Below, piece after piece: positions 19,202-27,654 of a DNA stretch of 64,000 nt. The DNA comes from Pseudomonas sp. CCI4.2 (GTDB taxonomy: Bacteria > Pseudomonadota > Gammaproteobacteria > Pseudomonadales > Pseudomonadaceae). The stretch is taken from contig NZ_CP133781.1 in the NCBI RefSeq assembly GCF_034350045.1, positions 1,766,001-1,830,000 of the forward strand. Reading direction: 5' to 3'. Every line of letters starts with the position of its first letter. The stretch's first letter is position 1. The notes under the pieces were generated by a model. The model did not search any database, was not told where the DNA came from, and saw nothing but the letters and a program-made list of their open reading frames with translations. The translations under genes were made by a program, and so were the position numbers.

Positions 19202-19876
19202 TCAAAGCCCCGCCAATGCCCCTTGATACAAGACCGGTCCGGTCGGTTGCCCGGTCGGCGAACCTCCGGTGGGTTCAAGACTGACCGCCAATGTGACTGG
19301 CTTACTCAGCAGTTGCTGTTGGCTTTCGCTCAAGTTAAGCCGACCTTTGACGTTAGCGGGCAAGACACCGAGGGAAACCGGTTTGCCGTCTGCCGGGATG
19401 GCCCATAGCTCAAGGCTGCGGCCCGGTTCAACGGAGGCCAACGCCAACGGCTCGATTTCCAGGTGTCGGTTGTAAGCATGAACACTGATCGCTGGTTGTT
19501 GGTTGGCGGCCGTCAAGGTGGCGTTGTACGTGAGGGTGTCGCGGTTGTAGAGCACACCGACAATGATCGCGACCATCAACGAACAGGCGATGGCCGCGAT
19601 CCGCAGCCAACTCCAGAACGGGCGCTTCTCCGGCACGTGCAGCGTTTGCGGGTCGATTCGCGCCACGATGGCCTGCCAGACGTGTGCGGGCGCGGGCTGC
19701 TCGGGCAACGGATCAGTAAGGCTGGCAAGAGTGGTCTGCCAATTCCCCAATTCCGCACGTAACGCCGGATCCTCCAGCAGCAACTTTTCGAAACGAAGGC
19801 GCGCGGCGGTGGACATCAAACCGATGGCGTAGTCCGCAGCGAGGGCGCGCCGCAGTGCGGGTTGTTGATAATTCAT
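19202..19876 (-). CDS. Anti-sigma factor (RskA-type)
   Basis: 224 residues. The N-terminal ~90 residues are the cytoplasmic sigma-binding region (YAIGLMSTAARLRFEKLL). One membrane helix lies about residues 90-110 (IAAIACSLMVAIIVGVLY). The C-terminal ~110 residues form the extracytoplasmic RskA domain (LELWAIPADGKPVSLGVL). It should hold the ECF sigma factor encoded just upstream; the two genes overlap by ATGA at 19873-19876. Confidence 0.88.
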   Translation of the reverse strand: MNYQQPALRRALAADYAIGLMSTAARLRFEKLLLEDPALRAELGNWQTTLASLTDPLPEQPAPAHVWQAIVARIDPQTLHVPEKRPFWSWLRIAAIACSLMVAIIVGVLYNRDTLTYNATLTAANQQPAISVHAYNRHLEIEPLALASVEPGRSLELWAIPADGKPVSLGVLPANVKGRLNLSESQQQLLSKPVTLAVSLEPTGGSPTGQPTGPVLYQGALAGL

Positions 19877-20559
19877 GATTCAAGGCACCTGCGCAGGCGC
19901 TCCATGCCTCGGCGAATCCACGACTTAACCGAGCCAAGGGGCGCAGCTAATTGCGAGGCGAGATCAGCGTGGGACACTCCATGGAAATACGCCGTAATGA
20001 TCGATTTGCGCTGCATCCCATCAAGGGTGTCCAGGCAGCGCTGCAACGCATTGGCATCGCGCTGGCTGTCGAGCTGTTCGTGAGCCGTCGGGCCTTCGTC
20101 TATCAGCGCGGCGGCCTGATCATCGGTCAACGGTACTTCCCGGTGTTTGCGCAACTGGTCGATCGCCATATTGCGGGTGATATTGACCATCCACGTCATC
20201 GGCGCCGACACATTAGAGTCGTAACGTGAGGCGTTATGCCAAATACGGACGAAGGCTTCTTGCAGGACCTCTTCAGCCAGGTCGTTGCGGTTCATGCAAC
20301 GCAAGGCGACAGCGAATAAACGCCCGGAAGAACGGCGGTACAGGTTCTCAAAGGATCGGCGACTGCCCAGCGAGCATTCGGCCAATAGGTGCCTGAGTTC
20401 ATCGGCATCGACAGAAGAAATAGTGGATCTCCAGACAAGATAAAGGTGCTGACCATGCTCTTTGGCAACTCCATGGCAGGGTAGTTCAGGCTTTTTCGCT
20501 GTTCCATTCACCTTAATGCTCACTTCATAGGAGAGTTTGCGCTGTGGTTTAGCATCCAT
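19873..20559 (-). CDS. ECF sigma factor (SigK/RpoE-like)
   Basis: Up to 228 residues. Region 2 (FENLYRRSSGRLFAVALRC, then LAEEVLQEAFVRIWHNA) and region 4 (RKSIITAYFHGVSHADLASQ, LGSVKSWIRRGMERLR) are clear. The first ~50 residues are not conserved sigma sequence and no Shine-Dalgarno precedes the ATG at 20559, so the true start may lie further in, near 20410, with a non-ATG codon. Its partner is the anti-sigma factor gene downstream; the fasciclin gene upstream on the same strand is a likely target. Confidence 0.85.
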   Translation of the reverse strand: MDAKPQRKLSYEVSIKVNGTAKKPELPCHGVAKEHGQHLYLVWRSTISSVDADELRHLLAECSLGSRRSFENLYRRSSGRLFAVALRCMNRNDLAEEVLQEAFVRIWHNASRYDSNVSAPMTWMVNITRNMAIDQLRKHREVPLTDDQAAALIDEGPTAHEQLDSQRDANALQRCLDTLDGMQRKSIITAYFHGVSHADLASQLAAPLGSVKSWIRRGMERLRRCLES

Positions 20560-20610
20560 GATCTGGGGAACGGGCCGCCACGTCTGCGACGCTGCACATC
20601 TAACAACAAC

Positions 20611-20741
20611 TGTGGGAGCGCGCTTGCCCGCGATCGGCTGCGAAGCAGTCGTAAAACCAACGACTCAGTTCTTTCAGTTAAAACCGAGTGAATCCATTGG
20701 GACCGCTTCGCGATCCATCGCGGGCAAGCGCGCTCCTACAG
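20611..20741. repeat. Inverted REP-like pair (family GGGAGCGCGCTTGCCCGCGA)
   Basis: TGTGGGAGCGCGCTTGCCCG and CGGGCAAGCGCGCTCCTACA face each other, with inner arms TCGGCTGCGAAGCAGTCG and GACCGCTTCGCGATCC. It separates the sigma gene from the fasciclin gene. A related pair lies at 49299-49421. Confidence 0.8.
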
Positions 20742-20751
20742 AGTGGCGGCA

Positions 20752-21342
20752 TCAGCTCTTCGGCATCAGCACTTTGTCGATGACGTGAATCACGCCATTG
20801 GACTGCATAACGTCGTAGGTGCTGATGTCGGCAACACCGCCTTTTTCATCCTTGATGATGATGTTGTGCGGGCCGTTCATCATCAGCCACAGCTTGCCGC
20901 CGCTGACGGTGGTCAATTCAGTTTTACCGCCACCGGCCTGGATACGCTTGCTCAGTTCATCCATGTCCAGGTTACCGGCAACTACGTGATAGGTCAGGAT
21001 GTGGGCCAGCATGGCCTTGTTTTCAGGCTTGAGCAGGGTGTCTACCGTACCGGCGGGCAGCGCGGCAAACGCCGAGTTGACCGGGGCGAACACGGTGAAC
21101 GGGCCTTTGCTTTTCAGCGTATCCACAAGGCCTGCGGCTTTCACGGCAGCGACCAAGGTGGTGTGGTCTGCAGAGTTAACGGCGTTGTCGACAATAGTTT
21201 TGCTGGGTGACATCCCCATACCGCCGACCATTACCATGTGCGACATATCAGCTGCTTGCACGGTTGAAAACATAAAACCGGTGGACAACGCCAGCGTCAG
21301 GAGGCTGGCAATCATTGGCGCCTTAATCGAAGTGCGTGTCAT
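20752..21342 (-). CDS. Exported fasciclin-domain protein
   Basis: 196 residues. Signal peptide (residues 1-30, cleavage near VQAAD), then one FAS1 domain of ~135 residues with GPFTVFAPVNSAF (H1 motif) and NGVIHVIDKVLMP (H2 motif). Bacterial fasciclin proteins act in adhesion or envelope contact; the exact role is unknown. A nearby ECF sigma/anti-sigma pair is commonly linked to this gene in pseudomonads, suggesting envelope-stress control. Confidence 0.9.
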   Translation of the reverse strand: MTRTSIKAPMIASLLTLALSTGFMFSTVQAADMSHMVMVGGMGMSPSKTIVDNAVNSADHTTLVAAVKAAGLVDTLKSKGPFTVFAPVNSAFAALPAGTVDTLLKPENKAMLAHILTYHVVAGNLDMDELSKRIQAGGGKTELTTVSGGKLWLMMNGPHNIIIKDEKGGVADISTYDVMQSNGVIHVIDKVLMPKS

Positions 21343-21484
21343 TGGGGTGTTCCTTATTGGTTAGAAAAAGTCGGCCAGAGCATCTGTCCGTGCTTGATAT
21401 ACGCAGCACCTGCCGTTGTGGATGCACGCCCATGAACTATATTTTTTTATGTTCCCAAGGAATGGAGCGTCGCTAACGCCCTGG

Positions 21485-21513
21485 GGAACAATTTTGGGAC
21501 TGCTGCGGTCAAA
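21485..21513 (+). promoter_or_regulatory. Candidate AlgU/RpoE-type promoter
   Basis: GGAACA at 21485-21490, 18 bases, TCAAA at 21509-21513, resembling the GAACTT-N16/17-TCtgA consensus of the extracytoplasmic stress sigma factor. It lies 52 bases before the DUF2780 start. The match is partial. Confidence 0.35.
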
Positions 21514-21564
21514 ACGGCAGTTTTCTACCGGCGATGACCGGGCATGAATCAAGGAGTTACATCG

Positions 21565-22095
21565 ATGCAAATCAAACGCGCTGTTGCACTCGCTACCCTT
21601 ATGACCGTGGTCGCGGCCCCGGTATTCGCCTTCAGCCTCAGTGACGTGGCTGGCGCTGTTTCCGGCTCCTCTGGGGTTAATCAGAACGCGGCCTCCACGC
21701 CTCAAGCGTCTGGTTTGCTCAGTACATTGGGCAGTCAATTGAACGTAACTCCGACGCAAGCGGTCGGCGGTACGGGCGCTTTGATGGGGTTAGCCAAAAA
21801 CAAGTTGAGCGGCGGTGACTATTCATCGCTGACCAAGTCGGTTCCGGGCCTTGATCAACTTTCCGGTGCTGGCGCACTCAGCAGTCTGATGGGCAATGCG
21901 GGCGGTTCATCTGCTGCAGGCGCGTTGGGCAACGTCCAGAGCATGACCGACGTGAACTCGGCGTTCAGCAAGTTGGGCATCAGCGGCGATACCGCGAGCC
22001 AGTTTGCGCCCCTGATCCTGAAGTACCTGGGCGACCAAGGCACCAGCGGCACCGTGCTGAAGAGCCTGAGCAGTATCTGGGGTGTCGGAAGCTAG
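21565..22095 (+). CDS. Exported DUF2780 protein
   Basis: 176 residues. The start at 21565 has AAGGAG 8 bases upstream. A signal peptide (residues 1-25) is followed by a glycine/serine/alanine-rich region and a C-terminal half (MTDVNSAFSKLGISGDTASQ, ILKYLGDQGTSGTVLKSL) characteristic of DUF2780 (VcgC/VcgE-type). The family has no established function. The candidate stress promoter upstream would fit an envelope role. Confidence 0.8.
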   Translation: MQIKRAVALATLMTVVAAPVFAFSLSDVAGAVSGSSGVNQNAASTPQASGLLSTLGSQLNVTPTQAVGGTGALMGLAKNKLSGGDYSSLTKSVPGLDQLSGAGALSSLMGNAGGSSAAGALGNVQSMTDVNSAFSKLGISGDTASQFAPLILKYLGDQGTSGTVLKSLSSIWGVGS

Positions 22096-22239
22096 GGGGC
22101 AGCCAGTCGCTCTGTTTAACGCATCGCCGTGCACCGCGGCGATGCGGTCATTTACGAATGTTTCACGCAAAAATGTTTATGCTGGCGTCCATTAGCACTG
22201 GCGGCTTGCAGGCTTCATCCATTCTGAGGAACCCCCTAC

Positions 22240-22740
22240 GTGAAATCGATCCTGGCCTTGTTGACTGTGCTCGCGCTGCCTGTGATGGCTTCAGAGCCAA
22301 CGTTGTATGGTCGTTATGAGTACATCGGTGTGCCGGAAATCGGCGAAGTCTTCAAGGCCAAAATGGACACCGGTGCGCTGACGGCTTCGCTGTCGGCCAA
22401 AGATATCGAGCTGTTCAAGCGTGACGGCGAAGACTGGGTGCGTTTTCGCTTGGCCACTAAAGATGCCAGCGACAAGGTTTACGAACATAAAGTCTCGCGA
22501 ATCAGCCGAATCAAAGGCCGCCTTGATGGTGACGATGAAGACGAGTTGGTCGATCCGGCCAAGCGCCCGGTTGTGGACCTTGAGCTGTGCCTGGGCAATT
22601 CCAAACGGACAGTAGAGGTCAATCTTGTAGACCGCAGCCACTTCAACTACCCACTGCTGATCGGCGCCAAAGCCCTGCGCGAGTTCGGCGCGGCGGTGAA
22701 CCCGGCTCGGCGTTACACAGCGGATAAGCCTGATTGTTGA
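22240..22740 (+). CDS. Retropepsin-like protein (annotated ATP-dependent zinc protease, RimB/PF05618 type)
   Basis: 166 residues. A short signal peptide (to about residue 17) and a compact beta domain with the catalytic-type MDTGALTASL motif (D-T-G as in aspartic proteases) near residue 42, and NYPLLIGAKALREFG near the end. The common name zinc protease is probably wrong for this fold. Start is GTG at 22240 with CTGAGGAA upstream; no ATG fits. Related pseudomonad proteins are tied to envelope or osmotic responses; here the role is unknown. Confidence 0.8.
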   Translation: MKSILALLTVLALPVMASEPTLYGRYEYIGVPEIGEVFKAKMDTGALTASLSAKDIELFKRDGEDWVRFRLATKDASDKVYEHKVSRISRIKGRLDGDDEDELVDPAKRPVVDLELCLGNSKRTVEVNLVDRSHFNYPLLIGAKALREFGAAVNPARRYTADKPDC

Positions 22741-22770
22741 GGTGTAACGACACGCTCCGCAGTCTTTAGA

Positions 22771-22940
22771 GCCAACTTGTTGGCGAAGGTCCTTCAGCAG
22801 CTCATACAACTGTGTGCGTTGCCCGAGAAAACGGTGGGACCGAATTTATTCGGAAGGCTGCAGTCCTGACACGCTGCAACCTCAAGCCAAACGAAGTGCA
22901 CCCCCAATTTGCTGCGCGGCAGTGCGGTCTAGCAGGTTGA
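22771..22940. repeat. Composite intergenic repeat
   Basis: GAGCCAACTTGTTGGCGAAG, then TGTGCGTTGC, then GTGGGACCGAATTTATTCGG and CTGACACGCTGCAACCTCAA in fixed order. The same succession, with small changes, occurs at 42640-42790, in reverse at 57265-57450, and in part at 57827-57985, so these are copies of one composite element rather than independent REPs. Confidence 0.6.
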
Positions 22941-22944
22941 GATT

Positions 22945-23574
22945 TTACGCAGGCGGTTGTGTGCTCAACATCGACGGCCGCGTGCTCACGTCGGCATACC
23001 AATTGGCCAAACGCGGGTAACTGCTGCGCCAGTTCAAATCAGGCTGACGGAAATCCAGATAACCCAACGCCGCTGCCACGCTGATGCTGGCGATATCGAA
23101 CTGCGCGTTGAGTTCGGCAACCGCATCCTGCTCAAAATAGGCGAGGGTCCGCTGGATCTTTTCTGCCTGATTATCCAGCCACAAATCCCAGTGCTTTTCC
23201 GGGGGGCGCAAGAATGTTTCATAGCGAATCAACAGCGCTGCATCCAGCACTGCATCCGCCAGCGACGCCAAGGTCAAACGTCTCCAGCGCGCAGAGCCTT
23301 CACGGGGAATCAACGGGTTGCCAGTATGTTGATAATCGAAGTAATCAAGAATCACCCGACTGTCATCAATCACATTGCCGTCCGCCAAGCGCAACGCCGG
23401 CAGCTTGCCCGCCGGGTTTTCATCACAGAGGGCTGCATCCGGGCTTACTGGAGTGGGAAGGGTCTGCTGCAACGTCACCCGATCAAATTGCCCGGTCTCA
23501 TGCAAAAAGATCAAAACCTTGCGGGCGAAGGGCGATGCCATGTTGTAGAACAGCGTGCAGCTGGGAGCGGGCAT
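22945..23574 (-). CDS. Glutathione S-transferase family protein
   Basis: 209 residues. N-terminal thioredoxin-like domain (NMASPFARKVLIFLHE with the Ser of the active-site loop, GKLPALRLADG with the cis-Pro, DDSRVILDYFD) and an all-helical C-terminal domain (FDIASISVAAALGYLDFR). Conjugates glutathione to an unknown electrophile. It marks the left border of the type VI island. Confidence 0.9.
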   Translation of the reverse strand: MPAPSCTLFYNMASPFARKVLIFLHETGQFDRVTLQQTLPTPVSPDAALCDENPAGKLPALRLADGNVIDDSRVILDYFDYQHTGNPLIPREGSARWRRLTLASLADAVLDAALLIRYETFLRPPEKHWDLWLDNQAEKIQRTLAYFEQDAVAELNAQFDIASISVAAALGYLDFRQPDLNWRSSYPRLANWYADVSTRPSMLSTQPPA

Positions 23575-23655
23575 GGAAAATCCTCGGAAGAATCAGGTGA
23601 GTAGACTAGTCGGCGCTTTGCTGGGTGGCAATCTGGGCGAGTGGTCTGCCCGTAA

Positions 23656-24723
23656 TTAATCTGCATACTCCACATACCGCGCCATCAAGTTCGGGCGCTG
23701 GAAGGTGTCGATTTGATCGATCTTGCCGCGCATGTCGTAGAGTTCTTGCTCGAAGGTAGCATCGTCCATATCGATCCAGAACCTTGGATTGCGGCGGGTT
23801 TTGCGGTCGTATTCAGCCGTTGCTGGGTCGAGATGTCGGTATTGTTCGTAGCGCGGCAGGTCTGGCAGCGGGCGGCTGGTGTCCATGTAGTTTTGTAAAA
23901 AGTCCCATAACGCGCAGCACAACTGACCTTCACCGGGAGCGAATAAGGGCCGGAAGTTGATGACGATATCGCGGTAGCGATGGGCGATGTACAGCACATT
24001 CATCGACAAGCCTTGGCGGTCCGGGATGGTCGCGATGTAGGCGTCGAACTCATAAAACGGGGCGGTGAGTTCACCGATGGTGCCGTTCTTTTTGTATTCG
24101 CCGTTGTTGTCGTAATCGAAGAGAGTGACCAGGCCGGTGCGGCGGTTGATTTCCCAGATGGGGCCTCGGGAGGGTTTGACCCAGAGTTTAGGGAAATAGC
24201 GCATGACTATTGAAGCGAGTGCCCAGCAGAAAAGAGGGACGCCTAATAACCAAGAATAAAATCCGAGAATTAGATCATCTGCTAAGTCACCCCAAGACTC
24301 TTTAAGTGAAAAACCCGCAACAGTAAATGCAAATAAGCTTGGTAGGATTAAGAACCAGAAAGACCCTTTTCCGAATATGAGTAAGTATGCCCAGAACTGT
24401 GATCTATTAGACCACAAAGAAAATCTGAAACTTTCATGATCATGTCGGTCATGAAAGTCTACATGTTCATATGGAGCCGGAATGTAAGTGCCCAACTTTT
24501 GCTTTTCTTCACGCTCTTTGTTCATTTCCTCCTGAAATCGCAAGCTGCTGGGTTTGCGCCGAATTAGAAAGTCATCCAGCGCAACTTCTTGGGTTAGCCC
24601 CCATGGGAGGCGAAATTTAGCAAAGCGCCGTATCCACGAGCGTTCTGCCGAAGGTGGTTGTTTGGGCATCCGGTCAGAGCGGTATGCGGTGACGGCGTAA
24701 TAGGACGAATTTATTGCAGTCAT
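23656..24723 (-). CDS. DUF6708 membrane protein, copy A (candidate T6SS immunity protein)
   Basis: 355 residues. Head (1-110) with SAERSWIRRF, PAPYEHVDFHDRHDHE; a membrane core of two long hydrophobic segments (about 112-175) unique to this copy; tail (176-355) starting at LWVKPSRGPIWEINRRTG, nearly identical in all copies. The start ATG overlaps the stop of the orphan effector tail (ATGA). It is the last gene of the minus-strand chain that begins with vgrG. Membrane location and position after an effector C-terminus suggest immunity, by analogy with the inner-membrane immunity protein of VasX; this is inference. Head and tail match copy D most closely. Confidence 0.75.
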   Translation of the reverse strand: MTAINSSYYAVTAYRSDRMPKQPPSAERSWIRRFAKFRLPWGLTQEVALDDFLIRRKPSSLRFQEEMNKEREEKQKLGTYIPAPYEHVDFHDRHDHESFRFSLWSNRSQFWAYLLIFGKGSFWFLILPSLFAFTVAGFSLKESWGDLADDLILGFYSWLLGVPLFCWALASIVMRYFPKLWVKPSRGPIWEINRRTGLVTLFDYDNNGEYKKNGTIGELTAPFYEFDAYIATIPDRQGLSMNVLYIAHRYRDIVINFRPLFAPGEGQLCCALWDFLQNYMDTSRPLPDLPRYEQYRHLDPATAEYDRKTRRNPRFWIDMDDATFEQELYDMRGKIDQIDTFQRPNLMARYVEYAD

Positions 24724-25370
24724 TGGTCGTCCTGCGCTTTATGGGTGGTTTCATCTGCCCAGAACGGTTGTTCGATTTCTTTGAAGTTGGGTGCGGCGTG
24801 GGCTGCGCCGAAAGGGGTTGGGTCTCTGGGCTTCGGTGCGGGAAATACCCAGGATGAACTGCCATCGCTTAGTGTCAGTTGGGCACGGACTTGCCATTGT
24901 GTGTGAACCGACACGGTGTCGTTTGAGCGTGAAACTTCAACCAGCGTTTCCCAAGGTGTTTGCAAGAATATTTCCATTCCATCGGGCTTCGGCCGGTACG
25001 CCTTAGGCTTGGCCTCGGGAAATAGGTGGGTTTCTTCGCGAGGCGGCCCATCAAAGCGAACGCGGGATCGGCGAACTTTCAGCAGCGCACACGAGGCTTT
25101 GGTGCTGAGGTCGCCCAGTCCGGTCAATAGGCCGGGCAGGTTGCTCTCGACTCGGATGCGCGTATCGGATGCGCGTATATCCATGGGCACCGGATTAAAG
25201 CTCTCGATGCAGGCCGGGAGGCAGTATTCGGGGTTGGCTTCAACAGTGATGCGGATGTTGGCAAACAGGCTGACCAAGTAGTAGAACGCATTTTCCGGGG
25301 CTTGCAGATGGGGCGCTTGGTCACTGTTAGGGCCGAAGGGCCCCGCACTAAGCCAAGCACTAATCCACAT
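24720..25370 (-). CDS. Orphan effector C-terminal domain, copy 1
   Basis: 216 residues. After five leading residues it aligns without gaps to the last 211 residues of the MIX effector encoded at 31515-35210 (about 150 identical by hand count). It begins right where that effector leaves its membrane segments (WLSAGPFGPN) and lacks any membrane helix or secretion marker. ATG at 25370 lies 15 bases below the stop of DUF6708 copy B; its own stop overlaps the start of copy A. An upstream in-frame extension reads the copy B gene out of frame and is noise. Nearly identical to the orphan tail at 29786-30436. Confidence 0.75.
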   Translation of the reverse strand: MWISAWLSAGPFGPNSDQAPHLQAPENAFYYLVSLFANIRITVEANPEYCLPACIESFNPVPMDIRASDTRIRVESNLPGLLTGLGDLSTKASCALLKVRRSRVRFDGPPREETHLFPEAKPKAYRPKPDGMEIFLQTPWETLVEVSRSNDTVSVHTQWQVRAQLTLSDGSSSWVFPAPKPRDPTPFGAAHAAPNFKEIEQPFWADETTHKAQDDQ

Positions 25371-26224
25371 GGCATTCGAGGGACTCAATCCACATACTCC
25401 ACATACCGCGCCATCAAGTTCGGGCGCTGGAAGGTGTCGATCTGATCGATCTTGCCGCGCATGTCGTAGAGTGCTTGCTTGAATGCGGCATCGTCCATAT
25501 CGATCCAAAACCTTGGGTCGCGGCCGATTTTGCGGTCGTATTCAGCCGTTGTTGGATCGAGGTGGCGGTATTGTTCATAGCGCGGCAAGTCCGGTAGCGG
25601 CCGGCTGGTGTCCATGTAGTTTTGTAAAAAGTCCCATAACGCGCAGCACAACTGACCTTCGCCGGGTGCCAGCAAAGGACGAAAGTTAATCACGATGTCG
25701 CGGTAGCGGTGGGCGATATACAGCACGTTCGTCACTAAGCCTTGGCGGTCCGGGATGGTGGCGATGTAGGCGTCGAACTCGTAAAACGGCGCAGTGAGTT
25801 CACCGATGGTGCCGTTCTTTTTGTATTCGCCGTTGTTGTCGTAATCGAAGAGTGTGACGAGACCGGTACGGCGGTTAATTTCCCAGATGGGGCCTCGGGA
25901 GGGTTTGACCCAGAGGTGGGGGAGGAAGCGAATGACTAGGGCGGCGATTGCCCAGCAGAAAAGTTGCGGCAGTAGAAGTACATGCGCTGATGCTTCGAAT
26001 AACGAAACTAATGCGTCTAGATAGGGGTGTCTAGATTTAGTGGCACCAGCGAAGATAGTCATTAAATACACGGGAAGTACGATAATAAATCCCCACTTTC
26101 CGAATAGGTTTAGATAGATCCAAAACTGAGATCTTTTTGACCACAACGAAAACCTGAAGCGCTCATGATCATGCCGGTCATGGAAGTCCACGTGTTCGTA
26201 TGGCGCTGGTACATAAGTACCTAA

Positions 26225-27420
26225 GGAAACTCTGAAAAAGGTTTTCAAATCTGGTGAAATGTCCCCCATCACATGAGCCGAGCGGTTGCCCCCCATGAAG
26301 CAAATTTCTTTCGCCGATGCCGAGTACGCCGGTAAACGTAAGCGAACCCGCCGTGAGATTTTCCTGAGCGAGATGGACAAGGTCGTCCCCTGGAAGGGGT
26401 TGATCGCTTTGATCGAGCCGCATTATCCAAAAGGCGAAGGGGGCCGCCCGGCGTATCCCTTGATGGCCATGTTGCGTGTGCACCTGATGCAGAACTGGTT
26501 CGGCTATAGCGATCCAGCAATGGAAGAGTCTCTTTATGAGACCACGATTCTGCGCCAGTTCGCGGGGTTGAATCTGGAACGCATTCCCGACGAAACCACG
26601 ATTCTCAACTTCCGTCGCCTGCTGGAGAAAAACCATCTTGCCGGGGGAATCCTGGAGGTCATTAATGGCTACCTGGGAGACCGAGGTTTGATGCTTCGTC
26701 AGGGCACAATTGTTGATGCCACGATCATTCATGCGCCGACGTCGACCAAGAATAAAGAGGGTAAACGCGACCCCGAAATGCATCAGACCAAGAAAGGTAA
26801 TCAATATTTTTTCGGGATGAAAGCGCACATCGGAGTAGACGCTGATACGGGTCTGACGCACAGCGTGGTGGGCACGGCAGCCAATGTCGCGGACGTCACT
26901 CAAGTCGATCAGTTGCTGCACGGCGAAGAGACCCATCTCTGTGGCGACGCGGGCTACACCGGCGTAGAAAAGCGGCTTGAACATGAGGGGCGCGAGATGA
27001 TCTGGTCGATCTCCGCCAGGCCCAGCAGCCGCCGCAAACATGGAGAAAAAAGCGTCATTGGCCGTGCGTTGCGCAAGATTGAATACGCCAAATCGCAAAC
27101 TCGGGCCAAGGTTGAGCACCCGTTTCGGGTGATCAAGCGCCAGTTTGGTTACACCAAGGTGCGGTTTCGCGGGTTGGTAAAGAACACGGCGCAGTTGGTG
27201 ACACTGTTTGCACTGTCGAATCTGTGGATGGCGCGCCGACATTTGATGGAGCCTATAGGACAGGTGCGTCCGCAGTATGGAAATTAAGGGTTAATAAGTG
27301 CTTAAAACCGGCTTATTCATCAATAAAAGCCGATATTTTCGAAATTTCAGTGAAGTACTTTCTTTCGGAGCGCTTGACGCCCGATTTGCCAGAAAAAGAA
27401 GGTCTTATTTCAGACCTTCC
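26225..27420 (+). mobile_element. IS5-family insertion sequence (1196 bp)
   Basis: Left end GGAAACTCTGAAAAAGG and right end (read inward) GGAAGGTCTGAAATAAG form imperfect terminal inverted repeats. One transposase gene fills most of the element. Length, ends, the CTAA (YTAR-type) 4-bp duplication and the transposase sequence fit the IS5 group of the IS5 family. Confidence 0.92.
26295..27287 (+). CDS. IS5 family transposase
   Basis: 330 residues. DDE transposase: first Asp in GTIVDATIIHAP, second in CGDAGYTGVEKR, Glu in KVEHPFRVIKRQFGYTK (the Y-(2)-R-(3)-E-(6)-K region). N-terminal DUF772-type domain with YPLMAMLRVHLMQNW. The frame is intact, so the element may still move. ATG at 26295 (MKQISFADAEYAGK) is the normal family start. 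Confidence 0.95.
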   Translation: MKQISFADAEYAGKRKRTRREIFLSEMDKVVPWKGLIALIEPHYPKGEGGRPAYPLMAMLRVHLMQNWFGYSDPAMEESLYETTILRQFAGLNLERIPDETTILNFRRLLEKNHLAGGILEVINGYLGDRGLMLRQGTIVDATIIHAPTSTKNKEGKRDPEMHQTKKGNQYFFGMKAHIGVDADTGLTHSVVGTAANVADVTQVDQLLHGEETHLCGDAGYTGVEKRLEHEGREMIWSISARPSSRRKHGEKSVIGRALRKIEYAKSQTRAKVEHPFRVIKRQFGYTKVRFRGLVKNTAQLVTLFALSNLWMARRHLMEPIGQVRPQYGN

Positions 27421-27654
27421 CTAAAGCCACCTTTTCCTTTTTTTCCTGCAAGCCTTTTTCTACCCGTCGGAGATCCTCAGGTGACGCCTCTGTCAAAAAA
27501 TCATCGGGTGCGACTTGTTGAGTTAGTCCCCACGGCAAACGCACCTTGGAAAAGCGCCGTATCCATGAGCGCTCTGCCGAAGGTGGTTGGTTGGGAATCC
27601 GATTAGAGCGATAAGCGGTGGCGGCGTAATAAGTCGTTTCCAAAGCACAGGATT

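Larger units (their letters stand above)
26221..27424. repeat. 4-bp target-site duplication CTAA
   Basis: CTAA at 26221-26224 and at 27421-27424 directly flanks the IS. The intact copy C has a single CTAA at the same place in its sequence. Confidence 0.92.

Noticed and set aside
25371..25508. Extended N-terminus of orphan tail 1 (and the same at 30437-30574)
   Set aside because: The extension reads the end of the DUF6708 gene in another frame and has no similarity to the effector; the ATG after the DUF6708 stop is used instead.
26178..27242. Minus-strand open frame of 354 codons in the IS
   Set aside because: Antisense of the transposase; the plus-strand frame has the DDE motif.
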